From positions 1,860,001 to 1,924,000 of the forward strand of contig NZ_CP117435.1 of assembly GCF_030687495.1 (NCBI RefSeq): a stretch of 64,000 bases of DNA, in the 5' to 3' direction. Numbering within the stretch: the stretch's first letter is position 1; each line of letters begins with the position of its first letter. A program made the position numbers and the translations under genes. Source of the stretch: Pseudomonas sp. FP453. Its GTDB lineage: Bacteria > Pseudomonadota > Gammaproteobacteria > Pseudomonadales > Pseudomonadaceae. Of this stretch, positions 9,769-17,606 are shown in pieces. The notes under the pieces are model-generated. The model was not told the origin of the DNA. It ran no database searches and was given only the letters and a program-made list of their open reading frames with translations.

Positions 9769-9811
9769 TCCGAGCGGCGAGTAGGATTATTCATCGGAGA
9801 GTGAGGGCAGG

Positions 9812-10573
9812 ATGTCAGCGTTGGTCGATCAGTTAGTCGCTCAGGTCATTGGCCTGGAAGTAGGGTTACTGAGCTGCCAGGCTCGTCTCACCGCCGTCAC
9901 CGACGATGAAGCCCTGCATGACCTGCGCACCACCGTGCGCCGCCTGCGCAGCTTGCTGCGCCCCTTGCGTGGGCTGCCCGGCGTGGAACAGCTGGAATCG
10001 GCCGCCAGCGCGGTCGGCCAATTGACCACGCCACTGCGTGACCGCGAGGTGCTGGCGGCCTATTTGCACCAGCACGGCTATCACGAGGCGGCCGATCGGC
10101 GCCTGCGCCTGCAACCCGAGGCGTATCGCCACGTGGCGCAAAGCCCCGAGCTGGCGCAACTGCTGCTGATCCTCGATGCCTTCCCGCGCTTTATCCGCGC
10201 ATCCGAACATCAGAAATTGCTCAAGGGCCTGCGCCCGCGCATCGAGAAGCGTTTGGCCAAGCAATGGCACGCCCTCGACGCCGCGTTGAAGGACCCCAGC
10301 CATGATCGCCACCGCCTGCGGTTGCTGATCAAGCGCGTGCGTTATGCCGCCGAGGCCTATCCCGAATTGCACAAACTCCCCGCCAACGCCATGTCCCGCC
10401 TGAAGAAAGCCCAAGGCGCCCTGGGCGATTGGCACGACTGCTGGCAGTGGCTGGCCCAGGCCGAACACCAGCCGGATCTGCAACCCTGCGTTGCCGTGTG
10501 GCAACGCACCATGGCCAAGGCCGAAGGGCAGGCGGACCGCGTGCTGGATAAACTCCGCGCCGATTGTTTCTGA
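9812..10573 (+). CDS. CHAD domain protein
   Basis: The 253-residue helical protein matches the CHAD family, whose conserved His/Arg-rich helices bind polyphosphate. Visible conserved segments are DDEALHDLRTTVRRLRSLLRPLR near residues 27-50, repeated RLRLLIKRVRYAAEAYPEL near 170, and LKKAQGALGDWHDCWQW. No fused CYTH triphosphatase domain is present, so it is a standalone CHAD protein. GAGGGCAG precedes ATG 9812. It is followed by a REP-like palindrome pair. Confidence 0.85.
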   Translation: MSALVDQLVAQVIGLEVGLLSCQARLTAVTDDEALHDLRTTVRRLRSLLRPLRGLPGVEQLESAASAVGQLTTPLRDREVLAAYLHQHGYHEAADRRLRLQPEAYRHVAQSPELAQLLLILDAFPRFIRASEHQKLLKGLRPRIEKRLAKQWHALDAALKDPSHDRHRLRLLIKRVRYAAEAYPELHKLPANAMSRLKKAQGALGDWHDCWQWLAQAEHQPDLQPCVAVWQRTMAKAEGQADRVLDKLRADCF

Positions 10574-10579
10574 CACCTG

Positions 10580-10636
10580 ATCGTCCCCACGCTCCGCGTG
10601 GGAATGCAGCCCAGGACGCTCCGCGTCCGACAATCG
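10580..10636. repeat. REP-like palindrome pair, CGCTCCGCG family
   Basis: Two hairpins with the same CGCTCCGCG centre occur in tandem: CCCACGCTCCGCGTGGG (10586-10602) and GGACGCTCCGCGTCC (10614-10628), linked by AATGCAGCCCA. This is a different repeat family from the GGGAGC/GCTCCC REPs in the rest of the window. I recall it being common in Pseudomonas intergenic DNA. Confidence 0.7.
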
Positions 10637-10721
10637 TCCGGCTTTTGGCCGGAATAGGCGCTGTACCCGGCCAACACGCTGGTTAAGATCGCTCACTCGT
10701 TTACTTTGCTGTGAGGTCGCC

Positions 10722-11519
10722 ATGCGCTTTTGTGATTTGCTCGACGCCGCCCGAAGCCACCCGCAAGACGTCACCATCCCCGCCGAATGGGCTCAGGGCC
10801 GTGCCACTTTCGGCGGCCTGGTCGCCGCGTTGCAGTACGAAGCGCTACGCGCCCAGGTGCCAGCCGACCGCCCGCTGCGCTCGCTGGCCATCACCTTCGT
10901 CGGCCCAGTGGCCCCCGATGTGCCCGCCAGTTATCAAGTCGAAGTGTTGCGCGAAGGCAAGGCCGTCAGCCAATTGCTCGGCCGCGTGGTGCAGAACGGC
11001 GAAGTGGCGACGCTGGTGCAGGCCAGTTTCGGCGGGTCTCGCGAGTCGGAAATCACGGTTGAGAGCGAAGCGCCGCCGGTGTTCAAGCATTGGGACGAAT
11101 GCCAGGAACTGCCCTACATCAAGGGCGTCACCCCGGAGTTCATGCGCCATCTGGCGATGCGCTGGAGTGTCGGTGGCCTACCGTTTACCGGGAACAAGTC
11201 CCGCGACATGGGTGGCTGGGTCCGACTGCGTGGGGATGTGAAGGAAGAACCGCTGACCGAGGCGCACATCCTTGCGTTGGTTGACGCCTGGCCTCCGGCC
11301 TTGCTGCCGCACCTGAAGAAGCCCGCGCCGGGCAGCACGCTGACCTGGACCATCGAGTTCATCCAGCCGTTGCAGGAGCTGACCACGCTGGACTGGTGCC
11401 AGTACTACGTAACCATCGAGCACGCCCGTGATGGCTACGGCCACGCCGCCGCCGCGCTGTGGAGCCCGAGCGGCGCGTTGATCGCCATCAGCCGCCAGAC
11501 CGTGGTGGTGTTCGCCTGA
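10722..11519 (+). CDS. acyl-CoA thioesterase family protein (double hotdog)
   Basis: The 265-residue protein looks like a TesB-type double hotdog thioesterase, which hydrolyses acyl-CoA. The N-terminal hotdog contains WAQGRATFGGLVAALQYEALRAQV with the central helix. The C-terminal hotdog contains TLTWTIEFIQPL and a final LWSPSGALIAISRQTVVVF strand, typical of the family end. GTGAGG precedes ATG 10722. It sits alone between a REP element and a convergent membrane gene. The physiological substrate is unknown. Confidence 0.8.
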   Translation: MRFCDLLDAARSHPQDVTIPAEWAQGRATFGGLVAALQYEALRAQVPADRPLRSLAITFVGPVAPDVPASYQVEVLREGKAVSQLLGRVVQNGEVATLVQASFGGSRESEITVESEAPPVFKHWDECQELPYIKGVTPEFMRHLAMRWSVGGLPFTGNKSRDMGGWVRLRGDVKEEPLTEAHILALVDAWPPALLPHLKKPAPGSTLTWTIEFIQPLQELTTLDWCQYYVTIEHARDGYGHAAAALWSPSGALIAISRQTVVVFA

Positions 11520-11522
11520 CAC

Positions 11523-11885
11523 TCAGTGCCGGTGGCGCTGCCGCCAGGCGCGCCACCAGCCGCCGCTGAAGACAAAGCGCGGGAAGGTCACGAACTGCTC
11601 GACCACCAGACGCTGCACTGCGTCTGTGCGATCACTGAAGGGCTCACTGGCCTGGGCTTCCAGGCTGTGGCCGTGACGCTGCAACGCCAGGCCGGCCACG
11701 ATGCCGACCACACCAATGGCAAAACTGGCCAGGCTCAAGCTGAACACCCCGGACACAATCAACAGAAAACCGACGATAAACAGCGGCACGGCAATCAGGT
11801 GCAACGCCAGGTTGGTCGGGTGCTGATGGTTCTGTGGGTAGCTGCGCCATTGCCAGGCGGGGAGATTGGGGTGACGTTTGCCCAT
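11523..11885 (-). CDS. Mpo1-like (DUF962) membrane protein
   Basis: The 120-residue protein resembles the Mpo1/YGL010w family: an N-terminal NHQHPTNLALHLIAVPLF with paired His residues, two hydrophobic helices (about 25-65), and a C-terminal hydrophilic part. Eukaryotic Mpo1 is an Fe2+-dependent dioxygenase of 2-hydroxy fatty acids; whether this short homologue shares that is not shown. ATG 11885 is chosen since AGAGGA lies 8 bases upstream. Its stop abuts the thioesterase stop within 3 bases (convergent). Confidence 0.7.
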   Translation of the reverse strand: MGKRHPNLPAWQWRSYPQNHQHPTNLALHLIAVPLFIVGFLLIVSGVFSLSLASFAIGVVGIVAGLALQRHGHSLEAQASEPFSDRTDAVQRLVVEQFVTFPRFVFSGGWWRAWRQRHRH

Positions 11886-11987
11886 GATGAAAAATCCTCT
11901 GTCCATTGAAACAACTTGCACAGAGTTTAGGTGGGGGCGGGCGGGTCGGCGAATCAAGGCTGGCTATGGGGGCTATAGGCTGGACCC

Positions 11988-12086
11988 GTGGCGAGGGAGC
12001 TTGCTCCCGTGACGGCCTGTCAGCCGGACGATTTTTACCGGGTGTAAACCGGCTCTACTGTGGGAGCTGGCTTGCCTGCGATAGCG
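11988..12086. repeat. two unlike REP palindromes side by side
   Basis: GTGGCGAGGGAGCTTGCTCC begins a REP of the GAGGGAGCTTGCTCCC family at 11988. CTGTGGGAGCTGGCTTGCCT at 12058 begins one of the GAGCTGGCTTGCCTGC family. They have the same orientation of the GGGAGC end and do not form a matched inverted pair. They lie just before the 292-bp structured element. Confidence 0.7.
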
Positions 12087-12091
12087 ATATG

Positions 12092-12383
12092 TTAGGCGCC
12101 GAGGCTTTTTGGCCGGAGTACATATCCGTTATTTAGGTAACGGCTGATATTGGTTCCGCCCTTACGGCGGGTCACTTTTGGAAAAGAGCCCCAAAAGTAA
12201 CCAAAAGGGCTCTTGCCCCACCACTCGGCACCTCGCCTAGGCTCGGTGTGCCCTCTCTCCGGCTTGAATCCGTGGGCCGCCGTCATGGGCCATCCTTGGC
12301 CCAGGACGGCTAACCCGGCGTCCTGCCGGGTTACCCACGGATTCAAGCCTGCGTTCGGCCAGCGTGGTTAACGGGGCGCCTAA
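12092..12383. repeat. 292-bp structured element with terminal inverted repeats
   Basis: TTAGGCGCC (12092-12100) and its exact complement GGCGCCTAA (12375-12383) bound a non-coding stretch packed with hairpins. Internal pairs include CCGTTA/TAACGG near 12128, ACTTTTGG/CCAAAAGT near 12175, a 15-bp stem (12262-12276 with 12334-12348), and inside that two further hairpins (12279-12292 with 12297-12310, one mismatch; 12312-12319 with 12325-12332). The last three form a neat three-way junction. No convincing gene is present; short open frames here are products of repeat sequence. I recall similar sequence being common across Pseudomonas genomes. It fits a MITE-like element. Confidence 0.7.
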
Positions 12384-12427
12384 GATCAAAAGCTGAAAAG
12401 CCAAGGCCAAAGCCAGCCTGCGTTGAC

Positions 12428-13909
12428 TTACAACTTAAGTTGCCCGATAGCCTTGCTCAACTCGCCCGCCAAGGTCGCCAGTTCATTGCTGGTGGTCGCC
12501 GACTCCACGGTTTGTTGCACGGTGTTTTCGGTGACGTCGCGGATGCTTACCACGGCCCGGTTCATTTCTTCCGCGACATGGCTTTGCTGCTCGGCGGCGA
12601 CGGCGATCTGGGTGTTGCTCTCGCGCATCTGCGCCACGGCGCTGGTGATTTCGGCGAGGGCGTTGCCGGCTTCGAGGGCTTGTTGCACGCAGTCGTCGGC
12701 CTTGAATGAGCTTTCCTGCATAAAGTCCACCGCGTCGCGGGTGCCGGCTTGCAGGGCGGAGACCATGCGGGTGATTTCGTCGGTGGAGCTTTGCACGCGC
12801 TTGGCCAGGTTGCGCACTTCGTCGGCGACCACCGCAAAGCCACGGCCCATTTCGCCGGCGCGGGCGGCTTCGATGGCGGCGTTGAGGGCGAGCAGGTTGG
12901 TCTGTTCGGCGATGCTGTGGATCACCCCGACCACGCCGTTGATTTTCTGGCTGTCCTCGGCGAGTTTCTGGATCATTTCGGCGGTCTGTTGCACGCCGGT
13001 GGACAGCCCGGCAATTGAGCGTTGTACGCGGCCCACCACTTCCTGGCCGCTGCCGGCGAGGGCGTCGGCGGTCTGGGACAGGTCGCGGGTGGCGCCGGCG
13101 TGCTGGGCGATGTGGTAGACGGTGGCGGTCATTTCGTTGATGGCGGTGGCGGCCTGGTCGGTTTCGCTTTGCTGGCCAAGCATGCCGTGCTGCACCTCGT
13201 TCATGCTGCTGGCCAGGCGTGCGGCGCCGTCATCCAGTTGCTGGGCGGTGCGCGCCACGGTGTTGACCACCCGTTGGTAGCCGGCCTGCATGGCATTGAA
13301 GGCGCTGGCCATCTGCCCGACCTCATCCTTGCACGCCAGTGGCACGCGGGCCGCCAGGTCGCCGGTTTTTTCCACGTGCAGCATCACGTCCTTGAGGGTG
13401 TTGAGCTGGCTGAGCAGGAAGCGGATCAGCAACTGCGAAGCGCCGAGCATCGCCAACATAAGGATCGCCACGGCGATGGCGTAGTTGGCAAAGCGGTCTT
13501 CGAACACTTGGCTCAGGCTTGGCGCATAGGCCAGCACGGCGACGTATTGACCGTCGGCGCGGGCGACCACGTCGGCGCCCAGCAGTGGGTTTTCGCCGAA
13601 CCAGGGCATGTGGTTGAGTTCGACCCAGCCCGTTGCGCTGCCCAGGGCTGACAGATCCTGATCCGCCACTTGTGGGACTTGGCCACGGGAAAATGTCAGC
13701 CAGTGCTCGTCCCTGGGCAGCGGTTTTTCCGCGGGCCAGGCGCCGAGCAAGCGCGCCTGGGCCTGCGCCGATGCCCGGGAAGCGTCGCTGCGCGCTTGTT
13801 GTTCAAGCTGCACGGCGTACAGCACCAGCAACAAGGTGGTGATGAAAGCGACCGCGTTGACGGCCCAGAATTTGTACTTCAGCGAGATGTTGCTAAGCCA
13901 GGCACCCAT
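12428..13909 (-). CDS. methyl-accepting chemotaxis protein
   Basis: The 493-residue receptor has an N-terminal membrane helix (about 12-34), a short periplasmic region of roughly 110 residues without a recognised sensor domain, a second helix (about 145-170), a HAMP domain, and a long cytoplasmic coiled coil. The signalling tip contains [20 protein letters not shown] and [15 protein letters not shown], which contact CheA/CheW. No C-terminal pentapeptide for CheR docking is present. ATG 13909 is chosen because the protein then starts [15 protein letters not shown]; upstream codons in the same frame have no family-like sequence. The ligand is unknown. Confidence 0.9.
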   Translation of the reverse strand: MGAWLSNISLKYKFWAVNAVAFITTLLLVLYAVQLEQQARSDASRASAQAQARLLGAWPAEKPLPRDEHWLTFSRGQVPQVADQDLSALGSATGWVELNHMPWFGENPLLGADVVARADGQYVAVLAYAPSLSQVFEDRFANYAIAVAILMLAMLGASQLLIRFLLSQLNTLKDVMLHVEKTGDLAARVPLACKDEVGQMASAFNAMQAGYQRVVNTVARTAQQLDDGAARLASSMNEVQHGMLGQQSETDQAATAINEMTATVYHIAQHAGATRDLSQTADALAGSGQEVVGRVQRSIAGLSTGVQQTAEMIQKLAEDSQKINGVVGVIHSIAEQTNLLALNAAIEAARAGEMGRGFAVVADEVRNLAKRVQSSTDEITRMVSALQAGTRDAVDFMQESSFKADDCVQQALEAGNALAEITSAVAQMRESNTQIAVAAEQQSHVAEEMNRAVVSIRDVTENTVQQTVESATTSNELATLAGELSKAIGQLKL

Positions 13910-14006
13910 GGAAGGTTTTCTCTGATAGCGGAAACAGCATTGGCAAGGTGCCATTATTGTGCCGCTATTCAGGAAAAGCGCTTTTGACATGGGTCAATGC
14001 GCCGCA

Positions 14007-14813
14007 TTACTCCACGCTGGGCAGGCCAAAGAACGCGCGGGCACAGGCGCTGCTGTGCTCGGCCAGGTCTTCCATGGTCTCGTTGCGGTGCAGGGCGACT
14101 TCGCGCAGCACTTCGGGCAGGTAGGCCGGTTCGTTGCGGCCGTTTTTCGGCTTGGGCCGCAGGGTACGCGGCAGCAGGTAGGGCGCATCGCTTTCCAGCA
14201 TCAGACGGCCCCGGGGAATTTCCCTGACTAGCGGGTGCAGATGGGTCCCACGGCGTTCGTCGCAGATCCAGCCGGTAATGCCGATGTGCAAATCCAGGTC
14301 GAGGTAGCTGAACAGCGCCTGCTGCTCGCCGGTGAAGCAGTGCACCACGGCGGCGGTCAGGTGGTCACGGTAGTCCTTGAGGATGTCCAGCAGGCGCTGG
14401 TTGGCGTCACGTTCGTGGAGGAACACCGGCAGTTTCAGCTCGACGGCCAGGGCCAGGTGCTCTTCGAGGACTTTTTCCTGCTGCGGGCGCGGGGAGAAAT
14501 CCCGGTTGAAATCCAGCCCGCATTCGCCCACCGCACGCACGCGGCTTTCGCTGAGCAAGCCGCGCAGGCGCCGGGCGCTGTCGCTGTTCCAGTCGCTGGC
14601 GGAGTGGGGGTGGATGCCGGCGGTGCTGAACAGGCGTTGGCCGCTTTCGTCGAGTTTTACGCAGAGTTCCAGGGCCTGTTCGCTGCCGTCGAGGCTGGTG
14701 CCGGTAAGGATCAATTGTTGCACGCCAGCGGCGTAGGCACGGTCGAGTACGGCCTGGTGCTTCTCGTCGAAACTGGGGTTGGTCAGGTTGACGCCGATAT
14801 CAATGAGTTGCAT
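14007..14813 (-). CDS. TatD family metal-dependent hydrolase
   Basis: The 268-residue protein is a TatD-type TIM-barrel nuclease. It begins [15 protein letters not shown], lacking the first-His pair of the TatD HxH motif in the common form (IDIGVNL is the E. coli TatD-like form). It also shows [30 protein letters not shown] and the final [10 protein letters not shown] motif. TatD acts as a 3'-5' exonuclease and DNase in repair. It is preceded by an unassigned 236-base gap before the divergent transglycosylase gene. Confidence 0.88.
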   Translation of the reverse strand: MQLIDIGVNLTNPSFDEKHQAVLDRAYAAGVQQLILTGTSLDGSEQALELCVKLDESGQRLFSTAGIHPHSASDWNSDSARRLRGLLSESRVRAVGECGLDFNRDFSPRPQQEKVLEEHLALAVELKLPVFLHERDANQRLLDILKDYRDHLTAAVVHCFTGEQQALFSYLDLDLHIGITGWICDERRGTHLHPLVREIPRGRLMLESDAPYLLPRTLRPKPKNGRNEPAYLPEVLREVALHRNETMEDLAEHSSACARAFFGLPSVE

Positions 14814-15049
14814 GGTGCTATCTCCGCCTGCGGCCGGAAAGCATATCAGAGCTGTAGATTTATAAGAAAAACGAAGAACTACAACAGGTTATCGCTGTCT
14901 TTGAACGTCGCAACCGACATCGTGGTTGGCCCAATGCTTTGCCCTGTGTCACCGTTGCGCGTCTTGCCAGCGCTTAAAGCGCTCTGTTTCTGACCCCCAC
15001 CGCCTCGCTTTTCGCGAGAGCGCTGGCCAGTATTCTTACCGGAGAGCGG

Positions 15050-16471
15050 ATGATCCGACCCTCGGCGTTGCTTATGTTGTGCCTGACGTTGCTGCTGCCC
15101 ATGGCGGCGGTCGCGCGTCTCGACGGGCCGCTGGAAGTGACCAAGCCCGGCAAGGTCCGCGACCTGGCGGAAATCCGCGCCAGCCGTACCCTGCGCGTCT
15201 TGGTCAACCAGAGCCGCAACAGTTCCGGCGAAGTGCAAGGCCAGGCCATCGGCGTCGAATACCATCGCCTGCGCGCCTTTGAGCAATACCTCAACGGTCA
15301 CGCCCGCGATGGCCAGGAGATCAACCTCAAGATCATTCCCAAGGCCAAGGATCAGTTGCTCGGCGCCCTGGCGCGCGGCGAAGGTGACTTGGTCGCGCCG
15401 GGTGAACTGCTCGACGTCAAGGCTGCGCACAAGATCAGCACCAGTGACCCGATTGCCAGCGGCGTACCGTTATGGGTGGTGGGGGTGAAGGGCGAGCGGC
15501 GGTTTACCAAACTGGAGCAATTGTCCGGGCGCACGCTGGCGCTGACCACCGGCAGCGCGGCGGCGGACGCCATCAACCAGGTCAACCAGAAGCTGGCGCT
15601 GCACAAGCAGCCGCCGGTAAAAGTGGAATGGGTGGACCCGACCCTGGCCGTGGAAGATGTGCTGGAGATGGTCCAGGCGGGCATTTTCCACCTGACGATC
15701 GTGGAAAAACCGATTGCCGAGCGCTGGTCGAAAATCCTCCCCAAGCTGCGCTTCGATAAGCAGGTGGCCATCAGCGAACCGGGCGACGAGTACTGGTTCG
15801 TGCGCCAGGATGCGTCGATGTTGCGGGCGAGCATTGATCGATTCCTCAAGACCTATCACACGCCTTCCGACCAGGATGTGGCGTTCCAGCGTATCTACCG
15901 ACGCCTTTATCAGGTGCGCAATCCGCTGGCGCGTGTCGACCGCCAGCGCCTGGAAAAACTGCGCCCGGTCTTGCAAAAGCACGCTCGCGAGCAGGGCATG
16001 GACTGGTTGAACCTCGCCGCGCTGGCCTTCAAGGAGTCCGCTCTCGACCCTGGCGCACGCAACAGCGGCGGGCCCACCGGGCTGATGCAGATCACCCCGT
16101 CGGCGGCGCAGCGGGTGGGTGTCAACAATATCGAAAGCCTGGACAGCAACGTGCAGGCGGGCGCTCGCTACCTGGCGATGATTCGCCGCAAATTCTTCGC
16201 CAGCCCCAAGCTCAACGAGCGCGAGCGCATGGCGTTTGTCTTGGCGGCTTACAACATGGGCCCGGAGCGCGTGCAGGGGATGCGCACCGAGGCCAGGCGT
16301 CGGGGGCTGAATCCCAACCAGTGGTTCTTCCAGGTCGAGCGCATTGCCATGGAGCAGGTGGGAATGGGCAGCGTCAGCTATGTTAATAGCGTCAACAAGT
16401 ACTACTTGGCGTTCGACCGGGAGCGGGAGTCCCTAGAGCCACCGGTGCCGAAAGTCGCCTCACGGAAGTAA
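15050..16471 (+). CDS. MltF-like lytic transglycosylase with solute-binding domain
   Basis: The 473-residue protein has a signal peptide (about 1-23, LLMLCLTLLLPMAAVA), a periplasmic SBP_bac_3-like domain (about 45-290) and a C-terminal SLT lysozyme-like domain (about 310-455). The SLT domain has the catalytic Glu in AFKESALDP, GPTGLMQITPSAA and AAYNMGPERV. This architecture is that of MltF, which cleaves peptidoglycan glycan strands and is allosterically regulated by its binding domain. There is no lipobox. GGAG 5 bases before ATG 15050 supports the start. Confidence 0.85.
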   Translation: MIRPSALLMLCLTLLLPMAAVARLDGPLEVTKPGKVRDLAEIRASRTLRVLVNQSRNSSGEVQGQAIGVEYHRLRAFEQYLNGHARDGQEINLKIIPKAKDQLLGALARGEGDLVAPGELLDVKAAHKISTSDPIASGVPLWVVGVKGERRFTKLEQLSGRTLALTTGSAAADAINQVNQKLALHKQPPVKVEWVDPTLAVEDVLEMVQAGIFHLTIVEKPIAERWSKILPKLRFDKQVAISEPGDEYWFVRQDASMLRASIDRFLKTYHTPSDQDVAFQRIYRRLYQVRNPLARVDRQRLEKLRPVLQKHAREQGMDWLNLAALAFKESALDPGARNSGGPTGLMQITPSAAQRVGVNNIESLDSNVQAGARYLAMIRRKFFASPKLNERERMAFVLAAYNMGPERVQGMRTEARRRGLNPNQWFFQVERIAMEQVGMGSVSYVNSVNKYYLAFDRERESLEPPVPKVASRK

Positions 16472-16574
16472 TCGATTTAATCGATATTAATCAGGCATTT
16501 TTTCGGCTTTTATCATTCCATTAACTGATTAATATAGCGGCCAACCAACCCCTACATCGAAAAGGATTACCCCC

Positions 16575-17009
16575 ATGAGCCCACTGATCAAAAACCTGCT
16601 GTCCACCCGCGCCGGTTACGGCCTGACCGTTCTGCGTATTGTTGTCGGCGTGATTTTTGCCGCCCACGGTTCGCAGAAACTCTTCGGCTGGTTTGGCGGC
16701 TATGGCCTGGCGGGCACGGCCCAGTGGATGGAAAGCATCGGCCTGGCGCCAGGTACCCTGATGGCACTGTTGTCCGGTGGTACCGAGTTTTTCGCCGGTC
16801 TGGCACTGATCATTGGTTTGCTGGTGCGTCCTGCGGCCTTGGGCCTGACCATTCTGTCGGTGGTCGCGATTCTCTCGGTGCATATCCACAATGGGCTGTT
16901 CATGGCCAACAACGGTTATGAGTTTGCGCTGGCCTTGCTGGGCGGCTCGCTGGCGGTGCTGTTTGAAGGTGCCGGCAAGCTGTCTGCCGACCGCGCCATC
17001 GCCAACTGA
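16575..17009 (+). CDS. DoxX family membrane protein
   Basis: The 144-residue protein has four predicted membrane helices and the DoxX signature: GLTVLRIVVGVIFAAHGSQKLFGWFGGYG near the start, then GGTEFFAGLALIIGLLVRPAA. DoxX proteins are small inner-membrane proteins often linked with oxidative stress or thiosulfate/quinone oxidation, but many have no proven role. AAAGGA precedes ATG 16575. An AT-rich promoter region with an inverted repeat (ATTAATCAG ... CTGATTAAT, 16485-16532) lies upstream. A terminator follows. Confidence 0.85.
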   Translation: MSPLIKNLLSTRAGYGLTVLRIVVGVIFAAHGSQKLFGWFGGYGLAGTAQWMESIGLAPGTLMALLSGGTEFFAGLALIIGLLVRPAALGLTILSVVAILSVHIHNGLFMANNGYEFALALLGGSLAVLFEGAGKLSADRAIAN

Positions 17010-17031
17010 GCCACCTGCAACACCCTGAACA

Positions 17032-17054
17032 GGCCCGCCATGTGCGGGCCTTTT
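17032..17054 (+). terminator. intrinsic terminator after the DoxX gene
   Basis: GGCCCGC (17032-17038) pairs with GCGGGCC (17044-17050) around a 5-base loop, followed by TTTT. It ends the DoxX transcript 20 bases past its stop. Confidence 0.8.
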
Positions 17055-17069
17055 CGTTGCGCGCAATTC

Positions 17070-17099
17070 TTGACATGGCCCCGTCGGCTTCTCTAGGAT
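17070..17099 (+). promoter_or_regulatory. sigma-70-type promoter with long leader
   Basis: TTGACA (17070-17075) and TAGGAT (17094-17099) are separated by 18 bases. Transcription from here would make a leader of about 185 bases before ATG 17292. In that leader TGCCTC (17247-17252) can pair with GAGGCA (17273-17278), which overlaps the only purine-rich ribosome site. Confidence 0.55.
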
Positions 17100-17291
17100 G
17101 CCCGCTCATGCGCCGATTTAAACAGCTAATTGCGGGGCGCCATGGGTGATTGTTTATGCTGCGTTCAGAGCGAACAGTCCCGATAGAAGTGCTGCATCCG
17201 ACTCAGGACCAGGCTTCGAAATACCGCTAAAGCGCTGGTTCGGTGTTGCCTCTCACCTGCCCGCAGACTTTTGAGGCAGAGACACGACACG

Positions 17292-17600
17292 ATGACTGCA
17301 CTACGCCCCCTCATACGCTTGGCCCCAATCACTGCCGACCTGACTCAGCGCAACCCGAAAATCCTCCTGGGCGGCAAACACCAGCCGACATTGTTGCGTT
17401 ACCTGGATGGCTGGCCACGTCGCACCGGCCGGCCTTCGGCGTTTCTGATCCAGTTTGTCGAAGACGGCGATTCCCTCGCCCGTTTTGCCAATAACAGCTT
17501 TGACCTTGCGGTTATCCAGGCACCCAGCGCCGCTGACGCGGATGAAGTGATCCGACACCTGACACGCGTTGCCAGGCAAGGGCTGATCGCGCGTCGCTGA
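17292..17600 (+). CDS. small conserved-looking protein of unknown function
   Basis: The 102-residue basic protein starts MTALRPLIRLAPITADL at ATG 17292. I do not recognise a family with certainty. The middle (SFDLAVIQAPSAADADEVIRHL) resembles the motif IV region of a Rossmann methyltransferase (FDL-x-x-x-QAP), but the protein is far too short for a full enzyme and no SAM-binding Gly-rich loop is seen. It has no membrane span or signal. Its long, potentially structured leader is unusual for such a small gene. It ends 6 bases from the convergent GldG-like gene. Confidence 0.6.
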   Translation: MTALRPLIRLAPITADLTQRNPKILLGGKHQPTLLRYLDGWPRRTGRPSAFLIQFVEDGDSLARFANNSFDLAVIQAPSAADADEVIRHLTRVARQGLIARR

Positions 17601-17606
17601 ATCGTC

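Noticed and set aside
12092..12346. Short open frame inside the 292-bp element (minus strand)
   Set aside because: It follows the repeat's hairpins; such frames are commonly annotated in Pseudomonas but reflect repeat sequence.
14235..14993. 252-codon plus-strand frame opposite tatD
   Set aside because: Shadow of the TatD-type gene; the real gene has catalytic motifs.
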